Assembly: GCA_050943335.1 (NCBI GenBank) | Contig: JBMNOZ010000002.1 | Coordinates: forward strand, 52,950-116,949 | Direction: 5' to 3' | Length of the DNA stretch: 64,000 bases | Source: JBMNOZ01 sp050943335 | Lineage (GTDB): Bacteria > Bacillota > Desulfitobacteriia > Desulfitobacteriales > Syntrophobotulaceae | Shown: piece by piece, positions 51,759-60,689 of the stretch | How the letters are laid out: each line of letters opens with the position of its first letter | Numbering within the stretch: the stretch's first letter is position 1 | The notes under the pieces: generated by a model | Told to the model about the DNA's origin: nothing | What the model saw: only the letters and a program-made list of their open reading frames with translations | Databases searched by the model: none | Position numbers and translations under genes: made by a program

Positions 51759-53009
51759 ATGACTAACAGTATTAGAAATTATAGGCGCACCCTCAGAGCT
51801 TGTAATCTGGGTGGGTTTATTGAAAGTGCCTCGATGAATCTTTCCCCATTTCTATTTATTCCTTTAAATGTACTATATGGAATTACATATACCCAAATTG
51901 GTTTTTTGGTTTTTCTAAATTTCGCGGCCCAATTTGTAGCTGACGTGTTTCTCGGTCACCCGATAAACAAATATGGCTACCGTCCTTTTTGCATAGGTTC
52001 TCAATTTGCTGTCGTCTTTGCGCTTGTTCTTTTCGCCGGCGCTCCTTTGCTTATGCCGGACAATCCCTTTATTTTGCTTGTGATCGCCACAATAATTTTG
52101 GGGGGCGCAGCCGGTCTGATGGAAGCACTTCTTTCCCCCTTAACAAAAGCCATCCCGACAGAAGATAGCAAAGATGCTAATTTTATGATTATGCACACTT
52201 CTTTTGCTGCCGGGATTTTTGCTGCGGCCTTTTTTACAACCATACTTCTTTATATTTTAGGAACGGAAATGTGGCAGTTAGTAGTGCTTTTATGGGCTAT
52301 TCTGCCTTTAGTCAATGCTTTTATGTTTATTAATGCTCCTATGCCCAAAATAATTCCTGAAAGCCAACGCATGAAAGTTGGCCAAATTTTGAAAAATAAG
52401 ATTTTCATTATTGGTTTTTTTGCAATTTTTTTCGGAGCAGCTACAGAATTGCTTATTGTTCAATGGGGATCCTCTTATCTGGAAAAGGGATTAGGCATCT
52501 CAAAAATAGTCGGCGATGTGGGAGGTCTGTGCCTATTTGCATTCATGCTTGGACTGGCCAGGATCTTGTACGTTAAGACGGAGGGACGTTTTAACCTCAA
52601 TAATTTAATGATCTACGGTTCCTTAGCTTGTGTAGTCTGCTATATAATTCTAGCCACCGCTCCATCGATCTGGATAGTTTTGGCCGCTTTTGGACTAATC
52701 GGCTTTTTCTCTAGCATGCTTTGGACAGGAACACTTCTCGTGACTGCAAATAAACTTCCCAATACCGGGGTGTTCATTTTCGCTTTTTTGGCCGGCGGAG
52801 GCGACCTAGGTACGGCGTTTGCTGGTCAGGCTGTAGGCTCATTATCTGATTTCTTTGTCGCTCATGCCCCAGCGGGGGTACAGGCTCATCAATACGGGCT
52901 CAGATTAGCTATTGCGGTAGCGATAATTATTCCGGTTTTATCCGTAATTTTCCAGCTCATTCTTAAGAAGCTTGCTCCGTACCAAAATAGCAAAACCGTA
53001 AAGGAGTAA
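51759..53009 (+). CDS. MFS transporter
   Basis: The 416-residue carrier has twelve membrane segments. Between segments 2 and 3 it has VADVFLGHPINKYGYRPFCIGSQF, a form of the MFS loop. It then has a charged central loop (PMPKIIPESQRMKVGQILKNK), and in the second half FAFLAGGGDLGTAFAGQAVG. This layout recalls the sugar/fucose permease branch, but the substrate is not clear. It is coupled to the 60-residue gene and followed by a terminator. Confidence 0.85.
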   Translation: MTNSIRNYRRTLRACNLGGFIESASMNLSPFLFIPLNVLYGITYTQIGFLVFLNFAAQFVADVFLGHPINKYGYRPFCIGSQFAVVFALVLFAGAPLLMPDNPFILLVIATIILGGAAGLMEALLSPLTKAIPTEDSKDANFMIMHTSFAAGIFAAAFFTTILLYILGTEMWQLVVLLWAILPLVNAFMFINAPMPKIIPESQRMKVGQILKNKIFIIGFFAIFFGAATELLIVQWGSSYLEKGLGISKIVGDVGGLCLFAFMLGLARILYVKTEGRFNLNNLMIYGSLACVVCYIILATAPSIWIVLAAFGLIGFFSSMLWTGTLLVTANKLPNTGVFIFAFLAGGGDLGTAFAGQAVGSLSDFFVAHAPAGVQAHQYGLRLAIAVAIIIPVLSVIFQLILKKLAPYQNSKTVKE

Positions 53010-53081
53010 GATAAATGTAAACAGGAGTGACCGATATAGCACTTCCTGTTGAGAAATGTCCGCTGGCTTTTCAAAAAAATG

Positions 53082-53104
53082 AAACCGCTAGGAGCGGTTT
53101 TCTG
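53082..53104 (+). terminator. Terminator after the MFS gene
   Basis: AAACCGCT-AGG-AGCGGTTT is followed by TCT. It lies 70 bases beyond the MFS stop. Confidence 0.75.
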
Positions 53105-53110
53105 GAATAG

Positions 53111-53175
53111 GGTCCGGCGGAAATCTGACGCCGACTTTCTAATCCTGTCTAGTTTCAGACTTCCGGTGTCGGACC
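53111..53175. repeat. Imperfect inverted repeat with 20-base arms
   Basis: GGTCCGGC-GGAAATCTGA (53111-53128) pairs with TCAGACTTCCGGTGTCGGACC (53155-53175) apart from a small loop and a mismatch. It could be a structured RNA or the relic of an element end. Beyond it, up to 53304, no gene is seen. Confidence 0.5.
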
Positions 53176-53304
53176 TAGCACCTTACCAACATTGCTATGA
53201 GCAGAGATAACCCGTGAGGCTTTAACCAGTTTCCAAAACCCGTGAAAAAGGATAAAAAGCAAGCTCTCGAAACGCACGTCAAGTGAAAAACAATAAGTGC
53301 TAAA

Positions 53305-53610
53305 TTAAAAAAGACTAGAATGTCTTTCATTTCCCGTCAGGGACTTATAATAATGGTGATGTCCTTGGTCAATTGTTGTAGGGCCTTGATACTCATGCGT
53401 ATGACCACCTCCCGCTAAAGGGATTGCCGGCCCTGTTAAGCCAGAGTACTGGTGAACGTGAGCGTGATCAAGGGTCGTTACGCCATTATAAGAATGAACA
53501 TGAGAATTTCCAAAAGGGATTTCATAACTGCTTTCACCATACATTCTATGGGTGTGCCCCCGATCAAAAGTTGTTTCATTGTAGTAATCGTGAACGTGAT
53601 GGGTTCTCAC
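53305..53610 (-). CDS. YmaF-family His-rich protein
   Basis: A 101-residue soluble protein with repeated histidine pairs: HHVHDYYNETTFDRGHTHRMYG, HVHSYNGVTTLDHAHVHQYSG, GGHTHEYQGPTTIDQGHHHYY. Each repeat is about 22 residues of the form H-x-H-x(n)-G-x-T-T-x-D-x-x-H-x-H. This is the YmaF pattern; such proteins are found in spore formers, and metal binding is likely. The start is GTG 53610 with GGAGGTG upstream. It stands alone. Confidence 0.85.
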   Translation of the reverse strand: MRTHHVHDYYNETTFDRGHTHRMYGESSYEIPFGNSHVHSYNGVTTLDHAHVHQYSGLTGPAIPLAGGGHTHEYQGPTTIDQGHHHYYKSLTGNERHSSLF

Positions 53611-53762
53611 TTAATTGTGACACCTCCTTTTCCTTTTAGAGCTAAGCGGGCAAGAACAAGAAAGATAAAACTTGACTAGTGGTATAATTATCCAGCGGTA
53701 TAATATATGGAACTTATTTGAATAAGGATAATACGCTTTAATAAGAAAACCTAATTCTTGTC

Positions 53763-53798
53763 ACAAAAAACCTGCCCTTTTGGCTTAAAGGGCAGGTT
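53763..53798 (-). terminator. Terminator-like hairpin facing left, upstream of the molbindin gene
   Basis: AACCTGCCCTTT pairs with AAAGGGCAGGTT around TGGCTT. On the minus strand it is followed by six T. No minus-strand gene lies to its right, so it may guard the ymaF region from antisense transcription. Confidence 0.6.
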
Positions 53799-53904
53799 TC
53801 TATGGATCTTATCTTGTTTTGCTGCTTAATGCTTAATGCTGAAAGAATATTAGCCCCAGCAATTGGTGAAAATAATAGGGATCATTATTGAAAGGGGTAC
53901 GAAT

Positions 53905-54153
53905 ATGAAAATCAGCGCCAGAAATCAGCTCAAAGGAAAAGTTGTTGATATCAAGGAGGGAGCTGTCAATGCTAAGGTTACGATCGATATCGGTGGCAAT
54001 AATGAAATAACTTCAATAATAACTATGGATTCTTTAAAGGAACTAGAAATTGAAACCGGTTCGGTAGTCGCCGCAATTTTTAAATCTTCCTCCGTGATGA
54101 TTGGAGTTAAAGAAGAGTATAAAAACGATTGTCTGTTAGGTTGCGACGGTTAA
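53905..54153 (+). CDS. Molbindin (Mop/TOBE single domain)
   Basis: Starting at ATG 53905 (AAGGGG upstream) gives 82 residues. MKISARNQLKGKVVDIKEGAVNAKVTIDIGGNNEITSIITMDSLKELEIETGSVV is a complete Mop domain with the SARNQLKG start typical of molbindins, which bind molybdate or tungstate as oligomers and store it in the cytoplasm. The tail NDCLLGCDG has two cysteines. A molybdenum store fits the large Mo enzyme at 35.7 kb and the inferred Mo importer at 57.7-60.7 kb. Confidence 0.92.
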   Translation: MKISARNQLKGKVVDIKEGAVNAKVTIDIGGNNEITSIITMDSLKELEIETGSVVAAIFKSSSVMIGVKEEYKNDCLLGCDG

Positions 54154-54211
54154 TTTCGGAAGCAAATATTTAGAAAGTATCACTTAACCATCAAAAACCT
54201 AAACAATTTTA

Positions 54212-54239
54212 AAGCCGGTTTGTTAAAAACAGCCGGCTT
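54212..54239 (+). terminator. Hairpin between molbindin and MATE genes
   Basis: AAGCCGG pairs with CCGGCTT around TTTGTTAAAAACAG. The T run is weak (CTTAAATTC), so it could be a partial terminator. Confidence 0.45.
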
Positions 54240-54267
54240 CTTAAATTCATTTTAAGAGGTAGACTGA

Positions 54268-55626
54268 GTGGCAAAAAAATATAATTTACTAGAAGGAAAT
54301 ATTTTTGCGATCTATAAAAAATTTGTTAGTACCAGTATTGCCGGCATGTTAATGGTCTCTTTTTACATTCTGTTCGATACAATTTTCATCGGCCAGGGTG
54401 TAGGGCCAGGAGGCTTGGCCGCTCTGAATATCAGCATTCCTATTTTTAATCTTTTTTTTGGGACCGGGATGTTAATCGGTATCGGTAGCGCCACCGTGAT
54501 GTCTATAAACGTAGGTCACAAAAATATCGTCGGCGCCCGGCAGGCTTTTGAGCATTCTCTTATTTTGGGAGTCATAACCGGAGCTCTTTATTCTCTGGGA
54601 AGTGTGCTTTTTTTAGAAGAGCTGATGGTTTTTTTAGGGGCTGGGCCAGAAAGTGAACCTTTAATCCGAGAATATCTCGGCGTAATATTACCTTTTAGTT
54701 GGGCCTTTTTGCTGGTTCAAAATCTAGCAATCATTGTGCGCAATGACCAAGGCCCAAAAAGGGCCATGCTCGCCATGGGGATCGGTAGTATAACAAATGT
54801 AATATTAGACTATATTCTTATTTTCCCTCTGCAAATGGGTATGCGAGGGGCGGCAATTGCCTCCGTATTAGCGGCTCTCCTCTCACTCTTTATCCTCGCC
54901 TGGCATTTTTTGGGCGGCCATTCCACTTTTAGAATAAAATCCTTCCGGCTGCGAGCAGGATTAATCAGAAGAATTGCGGTGATTGGTCTAGCAGCTTTTA
55001 TTATTGAAATTTCTTCGGGGCTTATAATTTATCTCTACAATCAGGAACTCCTAAAATTGATTGGGGATATTGGAGTTTCAGCCTATAGCATAATTGCGAA
55101 TATCTCCTTGATGGCGGTTGCCCTCTTTACCGGAATAGCCCAGGGTGTCCAGCCTATCGCTAGTACAAATTTTGGAGCCCGGAAACTAAATAGAGTTTAT
55201 AAGGTGAGAAAATACGGAATTTTTACAGCCTTAGCTTTTGGCAGCCTGTTTATGTTCACGGGGTTACTAATTCCGGAAACAATAATCTCCGCTTTTACAA
55301 CTGAAACCGGAGAATTTGTAAATATAGCTAGAGAGGGAATAAGAATTTACTTCCTTGCTTTTCCGATCATGGGCCTGAACGTTTTCTTAAACGGTTTTTT
55401 CCAAGCTATCGAACGCCCCCGTTATTCGACTTTAATCTCCCTTTTACGGGGAATAGTGCTCACTTTTATCTGGCTAAAAATTCTCCCTCCCATTCTAGGC
55501 CTGCGAGGAATCTGGCTCACAACACCAATTTCAGAGACTTTAACTTTCTTAATAATCTCAGGGATTCTCGGGATTCAACATCTCCCTCCCTTCAAAAAAA
55601 CAACTCAAAGAGTATCATATAAATGA
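54268..55626 (+). CDS. MATE-family efflux transporter
   Basis: The 452-residue carrier has twelve membrane segments in two similar halves, with the MATE features YILFDTIFIGQGVGPGGLAALNISIPIFNLFFGTGMLIGIGSATVMSINVG in the first half and the matching NISLMAVALFTGIAQGVQPIASTNFGARKLNRVYKV in the second. Such proteins use a Na+ or H+ gradient to expel drugs or metabolites. The start is GTG 54268 (AGAGGT upstream). It is followed by a strong terminator. Confidence 0.92.
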   Translation: MAKKYNLLEGNIFAIYKKFVSTSIAGMLMVSFYILFDTIFIGQGVGPGGLAALNISIPIFNLFFGTGMLIGIGSATVMSINVGHKNIVGARQAFEHSLILGVITGALYSLGSVLFLEELMVFLGAGPESEPLIREYLGVILPFSWAFLLVQNLAIIVRNDQGPKRAMLAMGIGSITNVILDYILIFPLQMGMRGAAIASVLAALLSLFILAWHFLGGHSTFRIKSFRLRAGLIRRIAVIGLAAFIIEISSGLIIYLYNQELLKLIGDIGVSAYSIIANISLMAVALFTGIAQGVQPIASTNFGARKLNRVYKVRKYGIFTALAFGSLFMFTGLLIPETIISAFTTETGEFVNIAREGIRIYFLAFPIMGLNVFLNGFFQAIERPRYSTLISLLRGIVLTFIWLKILPPILGLRGIWLTTPISETLTFLIISGILGIQHLPPFKKTTQRVSYK

Positions 55627-55648
55627 GCACTCCAACATCAAATAAAAG

Positions 55649-55690
55649 AGCCCCTAAACCTTTAATAAGACTGGTTTGAGGGGCTTTTTC
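55649..55690 (+). terminator. Terminator after the MATE gene
   Basis: AGCCCCTAAACC pairs with GGTTTGAGGGGCT (one bulge) around TTTAATAAGACT, followed by five T. The remaining bases to 55917 hold no gene that I can support. Confidence 0.85.
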
Positions 55691-55917
55691 CGTAAAACAA
55701 GAGACCTTGGTGCAATTAATGGTGTTCGGTTACAGGTTATATTCAACCGACCTGTTATTTCTTTTTGGAGATAATCTACACATATACCAATGTTTGGTTT
55801 TAAAAAGAACTCCAAACGATAATTTGCTGGCCAACAAAAAAGGTTTAAAAAAAGAGGTAGGACCAGTATCAACTGAATCTTAGCTCTTTTAGATCTATTT
55901 CTACTAAATTACTCTAA

Positions 55918-57159
55918 TTAATGTAATACAGCACTTTGCCCAGCAACATAACCTGAGGACCAGGCCCACTGCAAATTAAAACCGCCGCATAACCCGTCAA
56001 TATCAAGAATTTCACCAGCTAAATACAAGCCTTTAACAATTTTAGATTCCATTGTTTCCGGGTTTATTTCCCTAGTATCTACTCCGCCGGCTGTCACTTG
56101 AGCACTTTGCCAACCTTTTGTTCCCCTAATCTTAAATCGCCAGTCTGTCAAAATATTTACTATTGTTTCCCGCTCTTTATTGGATAGTTCAACTGCCGGC
56201 CGTTTAAGGTCCTTAAAACCGGCTTCGGCTAAGATTACGGGAATAAGTCTTTTATTAATTAAACCGACAAGACTAAAATCCAAGGGTTTTTGATTTGCTG
56301 TACGCAAACGTTTAGCAATGAATTTTCTTAAATCTTCTTTAGGGATGGTATCTAGGATATTGATTTTTAAATAGACATCTTCACCATCCTGCAAAAGTTC
56401 CCCTGCTTTTCTGCTGATCTGTAAAATCGGCGGTCCTGAGACTCCGTAATTGGTAAAAAGAATATCTCCCCGGTCTTTTACCAAAGACTTGTCATTATGT
56501 ATTATCTCTGCAGTCCCTACAAGCTTGACCCCCTGAATCCTTTTAAAGAAAGGGCCTTCCAACATTATCTGAACAAGGGCTGGAAAAATATCGACAATGG
56601 TATGGCCAAACTTTCTGACTAGGTCATAACTTTTACCGTCCGAGCCGCTAGAAGGCATGGCTTTCCCACCAGGGGTCAGAATAACTTTATCCCCTAAAAA
56701 TTCTCTACCATCACGGATCCGAAGTCTAAAAGTCCCGTCCTCTTTCTTGATCTCTGTAACTTCCGCTTCACAAATAGTATTGATTTCTAATTCCTGTAAT
56801 TCATATAATAGAACATCTAAAAAACTGGAAGCTTGATCGGACATAGGAAAAACCTTGCCTCGTTCCTCAACTTTAGGTGCAATTCCCAAGTCCTCAAAAA
56901 ATTTAAGAGTCTCTTTGACCGAAAATTTTTCCAAAGCTGGAACCACAAATTGAGGGTTGTTACCATGGTAACAGGTAGGACCGGCATTAATATTAGTAAA
57001 ATTGCATCTTCCGTTACCTGTAGCTAGAATTTTTTTCCCCACGCGCGGGTTTTTCTCCAAAATAGTTACTTCCGCTCCCAGCCTACGGGCGGAAATGGCA
57101 GCCATCATTCCGGCTGCTCCGCCCCCTACTACTATAACTTTAATCCCTTTGGACATCAC
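55918..57159 (-). CDS. HI0933/BaiN-family flavoprotein (second copy)
   Basis: The 413-residue protein begins IKVIVVGGGAAGMMAAISARRLGAEVTILEKNPRVGKKILATGNGRCNFTN and ends with TAGGVDTREINPETMESKIVKGLYLAGEILDIDGLCGGFNLQWAWSSG, the same hallmarks as the gene at 15155-16423, so it is a paralogue. The substrate is unknown. It overlaps the NTPase gene by 20 bases and is therefore the last gene of the ABC importer operon. Confidence 0.92.
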   Translation of the reverse strand: MMSKGIKVIVVGGGAAGMMAAISARRLGAEVTILEKNPRVGKKILATGNGRCNFTNINAGPTCYHGNNPQFVVPALEKFSVKETLKFFEDLGIAPKVEERGKVFPMSDQASSFLDVLLYELQELEINTICEAEVTEIKKEDGTFRLRIRDGREFLGDKVILTPGGKAMPSSGSDGKSYDLVRKFGHTIVDIFPALVQIMLEGPFFKRIQGVKLVGTAEIIHNDKSLVKDRGDILFTNYGVSGPPILQISRKAGELLQDGEDVYLKINILDTIPKEDLRKFIAKRLRTANQKPLDFSLVGLINKRLIPVILAEAGFKDLKRPAVELSNKERETIVNILTDWRFKIRGTKGWQSAQVTAGGVDTREINPETMESKIVKGLYLAGEILDIDGLCGGFNLQWAWSSGYVAGQSAVLH

Positions 57160-57712
57160 TCAGTCTTTCCTTTTTGCTTACTTGGGACAAAAACTCTTGA
57201 ATCTGACCTCTTACCCAATTCGGATCACTATCTTTACGAATAATTCGAACATCTGATCTCTCTCGGATCTGGTCTAAAAAGAAATTGCGTTCGTCTTTTA
57301 GGACCCCCAGAACCGGGATATCACTGTCTAAAGCCTTAAATACGGCTTCCATAAACTCCGGAACCTTAGTTTCTATTCTACCCAGTTCATCCATTAAAAT
57401 TAACTGTTTCTCTCTGCAGGCTCGCTTTAAAGCTCTTACGCCATTTATCCGGAATACCTTGTGATTATATTTTCTTTCCTTATCTATCACCATAATAAAA
57501 TCTGTAAAATCGTCCAAACTAGTCACCTGACGATTAGGAAAATAGGATTCTGCAGCGATATCCACTAGTCTAAAAGCTTTGGTCTTCCCCCGGATGATCA
57601 GCCTTTGCACAAAGAAACCACCTGTTAAAAAGGCGAAAGGGTCAATCATGGTTTTAAGGAGTGTGGATTTACCCGTTCTTACGGGCCCGGTAATAAATAA
57701 ATTTTTATGCAT
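57140..57712 (-). CDS. THEP1-type nucleoside triphosphatase
   Basis: The 190-residue protein has the P-loop NLFITGPVRTGKSTLLKTM at its start, GGFFVQRLIIRGKTKAFRLVDIA next, Walker B QLILMDELGRIET near residue 98 and the end FFLDQIRERSDVRIIRKD. This is the NTPase_1 (THEP1) family, which splits ATP or GTP in vitro and has no firm role. It lies 15 bases after the substrate-binding protein gene and overlaps the flavoprotein gene, so it is in the importer operon. Confidence 0.85.
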   Translation of the reverse strand: MHKNLFITGPVRTGKSTLLKTMIDPFAFLTGGFFVQRLIIRGKTKAFRLVDIAAESYFPNRQVTSLDDFTDFIMVIDKERKYNHKVFRINGVRALKRACREKQLILMDELGRIETKVPEFMEAVFKALDSDIPVLGVLKDERNFFLDQIRERSDVRIIRKDSDPNWVRGQIQEFLSQVSKKERLSDVQRD

Positions 57713-57727
57713 TTTCGCCTCTGTTTA

Positions 57728-58813
57728 TTATTTGCGTTCCGATCTCAGAAGCAAATTTTCTATTTCCTGATCGGTAAGCTCATAATCAAAAAACAGGGAG
57801 TAGAATTCTTTGATATCTTCACGGATATCAAAGGAAACCAGATCCGGATAAAGTAAAGAAGATAACCATCTCACACCTATGAACCTTACCACTGAAGGAG
57901 GACGATTGAGCCAATCATAAGGACCGCTGGGAATTTCGTATACCTCAGCATCCTTAACCGCCTTAATATCGGCCCAGGTTCTCTCTTTTAAGATTTTATT
58001 ATAAACGGTATGATTAGGATCACCATCGGTACTGATAATAATCAGCTCTGGATCCCATTTTATTATTTGCTCCAGGGAAACTTGCATTCGCCGCACATCA
58101 GCACTTGCTGGCACAGCGACGTTTTTGGCTCCGGCCAAATCAAAGGCCTCGGAATTTACAGTGCCGCTAATTTCAGTTTCTAGGCCTTCCATACCTTCTG
58201 CATAGTAGACCCGAACCTTTTCTTCATCTTTTAAGGATTCAATATTGGTATTGATCTCCTTTAAAGTTTGGTCGCAATATGAAGCCAGCTCCTCCGCCCG
58301 CTCCTCTTCATTGATCAGAGCGCCTAGAAATCTATAGGCAGCCGCAGTTTCTCGGAGACTACCATCCAACATGACTACAGGAATCCCGGTCAAATCCTGG
58401 ATAGCATCCGCATCGCTGGTGTATTCCGGAGTCACATCACCGACACTGATAATAATATCCGGTTTTTCTTTCAAAAGATCCTCAATACTCCCTGTTGGGT
58501 TATTACCTTTCCAGCGCCCTAAAACAGGAAGCTGTTGGTATTTCGGGGCAATAAATTTTTTCTCTTCCTCCCGCAATTTACTATTCCAACCGGCTAGCTT
58601 TTCCGGGGCCAAGGTATAAAGGAAGACCGAGCCGGTGGCGGAAGTAGAGTAAACTTTACTAATGTTGGCCGGCACTACAACTTCCCGTCCAGCCATATCA
58701 GTTATTGTTTTGGTGCCCGCTTCCTGATTTGGAGCTTCGTTTTGCTGACAACCCATTACAATCGTGGAAACCAATAAAGTCAATATAAGCGTTACCACAA
58801 TTTTTTTCTTCAA
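57728..58813 (-). CDS. ABC importer substrate-binding lipoprotein
   Basis: The 361-residue protein has a lipoprotein signal (KKKIVVTLILTLLVSTIVMGC, Cys-22 is lipidated), and a class III binding-protein fold of the BtuF/FhuD type (TKTITDMAGREVVVPANISKVYSTSATGSVFLYTLAPEKLAGWN). GPYDWLNRPPSVVRFIGVRWLSSLLYPD near residue 298 lines the cleft. The binding-protein gene is third in the importer operon, after permease and ATPase. The ligand could be molybdate/tungstate (MolA-like), an iron chelate or a corrinoid. The Mo choice is inferred from the leader and the window content. Confidence 0.85.
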   Translation of the reverse strand: MKKKIVVTLILTLLVSTIVMGCQQNEAPNQEAGTKTITDMAGREVVVPANISKVYSTSATGSVFLYTLAPEKLAGWNSKLREEEKKFIAPKYQQLPVLGRWKGNNPTGSIEDLLKEKPDIIISVGDVTPEYTSDADAIQDLTGIPVVMLDGSLRETAAAYRFLGALINEEERAEELASYCDQTLKEINTNIESLKDEEKVRVYYAEGMEGLETEISGTVNSEAFDLAGAKNVAVPASADVRRMQVSLEQIIKWDPELIIISTDGDPNHTVYNKILKERTWADIKAVKDAEVYEIPSGPYDWLNRPPSVVRFIGVRWLSSLLYPDLVSFDIREDIKEFYSLFFDYELTDQEIENLLLRSERK

Positions 58814-58850
58814 TTTAAATCATTCCTTTCGCTACGCTGAAGATGTATCT

Positions 58851-59639
58851 TTAAGCAACAACTGGAACACAAACTTTTTGTTGCTTACCGTTTCTCACTG
58901 TCGCTTTCGTAATTTCAACATCTATTCCGTAGATTTTGTTTAGATTTTCCTCATTTATTACATCTTCGGAAAAACCTGAACATAAGATCTGGCCGTCTTT
59001 TAACATAATCGCTTTGCCGGCGCAATAAAGAGCATGATCAGGATAATGGGTAGACATCACGATGCTTAAACCTTGACCGGCGAGACGTTTAATATGACTG
59101 AGCAGTCGAATCTGATTACCATAATCCAGGTTCGAGGTAGGCTCATCCATGATCAAAATCTGTGGCTGTTGAGCGAGAGCTCTGGCGATTAAGACTAATT
59201 GACGTTCGCCACCGCTTATTTCTGTATAGTTTTTATTTTCTAAATAGGAAATATTGAGATTTTCCATAGCTTCCCGTGCAATTTGGAAATCCAAATCAGA
59301 GGGCATAGCATAGTTATTGATATGGGCAGTCCGCCCCATCAAAACAACGTCTATTACCGAATAAGGAAACGGAGGAATATGATTCTGCGGAACATAACCC
59401 ATTTCTTTGGCTAACTCCCGACGACTACTATTACTGACATCCTTTCCGTTAACAAATACTTGACCCTGACGAGCTTTATAAAGTCCCAGAATAGTTTTAA
59501 AAAGCGTTGTTTTGCCGGCTCCATTAGGACCAAGGATACTTACAATTTCGCCTTTCTCTACTTTCATAGAAATACCTTCAAAAATTGGTTCTTTGCCGTA
59601 AGCAAAAGATAAATTTCTTATTTCTAGAGTCATCCCCAA
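58851..59639 (-). CDS. ABC importer ATP-binding protein
   Basis: The 262-residue ATPase has Walker A GPNGAGKTT near residue 37, the Q loop region MGYVPQNHIPPFPYSVIDVVLMGR, signature SGGERQ near 145, Walker B ILIMDEPTSNLD and switch His in STHYPDH. It belongs to the FepC/BtuD type. Its start overlaps the permease stop by ten bases. It powers import through the FecCD-type permease. Confidence 0.93.
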   Translation of the reverse strand: MGMTLEIRNLSFAYGKEPIFEGISMKVEKGEIVSILGPNGAGKTTLFKTILGLYKARQGQVFVNGKDVSNSSRRELAKEMGYVPQNHIPPFPYSVIDVVLMGRTAHINNYAMPSDLDFQIAREAMENLNISYLENKNYTEISGGERQLVLIARALAQQPQILIMDEPTSNLDYGNQIRLLSHIKRLAGQGLSIVMSTHYPDHALYCAGKAIMLKDGQILCSGFSEDVINEENLNKIYGIDVEITKATVRNGKQQKVCVPVVA

Positions 59640-60664
59640 CCCCTCCTACTATGTGCTAGTAAATATATAAAAAACGGAGCCCCGATTAACGATGTTAATA
59701 TCCCAAGGGGTATTTCCATTGTTAATAAGGTACGCGCCAAGGTGTCCACCACCAGTAAAAATGATCCCCCTACTGCCATCGAGACCGGAAGAAGGCTTTG
59801 ATAATTTGGACCAGTGAGTGCTCTGGCAAAATGAGGAATAACCAGGCCGACCCAGCCGATCATACCACTTATGGAAACAGCGGACGCCGTAAGCAGAGTC
59901 GCGCAAATTATTACCACTAAACGCAATCTATTAGTGTTAACCCCCATGCTCTGGGCCTCTTCATCCCCGAAAGCCAGAAGGTTCAATTTCCAGCGCAACA
60001 ATAAAAGAGGAATTAAGCCAATGATCATCGGCAAAATTACGAGATAAATATCACTAACTCTTATAGAAGCAAGACTTCCCATCAACCAATAGGTAATGGC
60101 CGGCAATTTCTCATAGGGATCAGCCACGGCTTTTATTAAAGAGACCAGAGAGGTAAACACTGTACCGACCAAAATTCCTCCCAACACTAAAATCAAGGTG
60201 ATTTCTCCCGATTTTTTAAGAAGGTTGCCTATAAAATAAGTAAGCCAAACCGCCAGCAAACCAAAACCAAATGCGGACAAGGCTATACCTAAGGTCCCCC
60301 AGGAATAGACTATAGCCAGAGTAGCCCCAAAACCGGCTCCTGCAGATACCCCTAAAATATCCGGAGAAACAAGAGGGTTGCGAAATGTCCCCTGAAAGGC
60401 TGCGCCGGAAACAGAGAGGGCTATTCCAATTAAAAGAGCCGCTATAATTCTTGGAATCCGAATATCAAATATAACTGTCAAAACCCCCTCTGAGACCGAA
60501 ATTTCGCGGGCCAAGAGTTGATTGGCAAAAGCAGCTTCGATATCAGTTAAAGAAATTGGGTAACGCCCTACTGATAAGGCTATCAGGACTGTTAATAACG
60601 GTGTAATAATTAGCAGAGCTAGTTTAAGTTTATTCCTTCTTTGGTACTTACCGAGTTTGGCTAT
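59630..60664 (-). CDS. FecCD/BtuC-type ABC importer permease
   Basis: The 344-residue permease has about ten membrane segments with RIPRIIAALLIGIALSVSGAAFQGTFRNPLVSPDILGVSAGAGFG near residue 80 and GMIGWVGLVIPHFARALTGPNY near 270. Reading from a conventional start (TTG 60514) drops the first membrane segment. The frame is open upstream, reading AKLGKYQRRNKLKLALLIITPLL and on to ISLTDIEAAFANQ, as in full-length relatives (about 340 residues). No ATG, GTG or TTG lies near the GGAGGT site; the best-placed codon is ATA 60664, eight bases after it. I infer an ATA start. It is the first gene of the operon. Confidence 0.88.
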   Translation of the reverse strand: MAKLGKYQRRNKLKLALLIITPLLTVLIALSVGRYPISLTDIEAAFANQLLAREISVSEGVLTVIFDIRIPRIIAALLIGIALSVSGAAFQGTFRNPLVSPDILGVSAGAGFGATLAIVYSWGTLGIALSAFGFGLLAVWLTYFIGNLLKKSGEITLILVLGGILVGTVFTSLVSLIKAVADPYEKLPAITYWLMGSLASIRVSDIYLVILPMIIGLIPLLLLRWKLNLLAFGDEEAQSMGVNTNRLRLVVIICATLLTASAVSISGMIGWVGLVIPHFARALTGPNYQSLLPVSMAVGGSFLLVVDTLARTLLTMEIPLGILTSLIGAPFFIYLLAHSRRGWG

Positions 60665-60689
60665 ATTTATTACCTCCTTAAAACGAAAA

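Noticed and set aside
55654..55872. 72-codon minus-strand reading frame after the MATE gene
   Set aside because: It overlaps the MATE terminator hairpin, has no binding site and resembles no protein.
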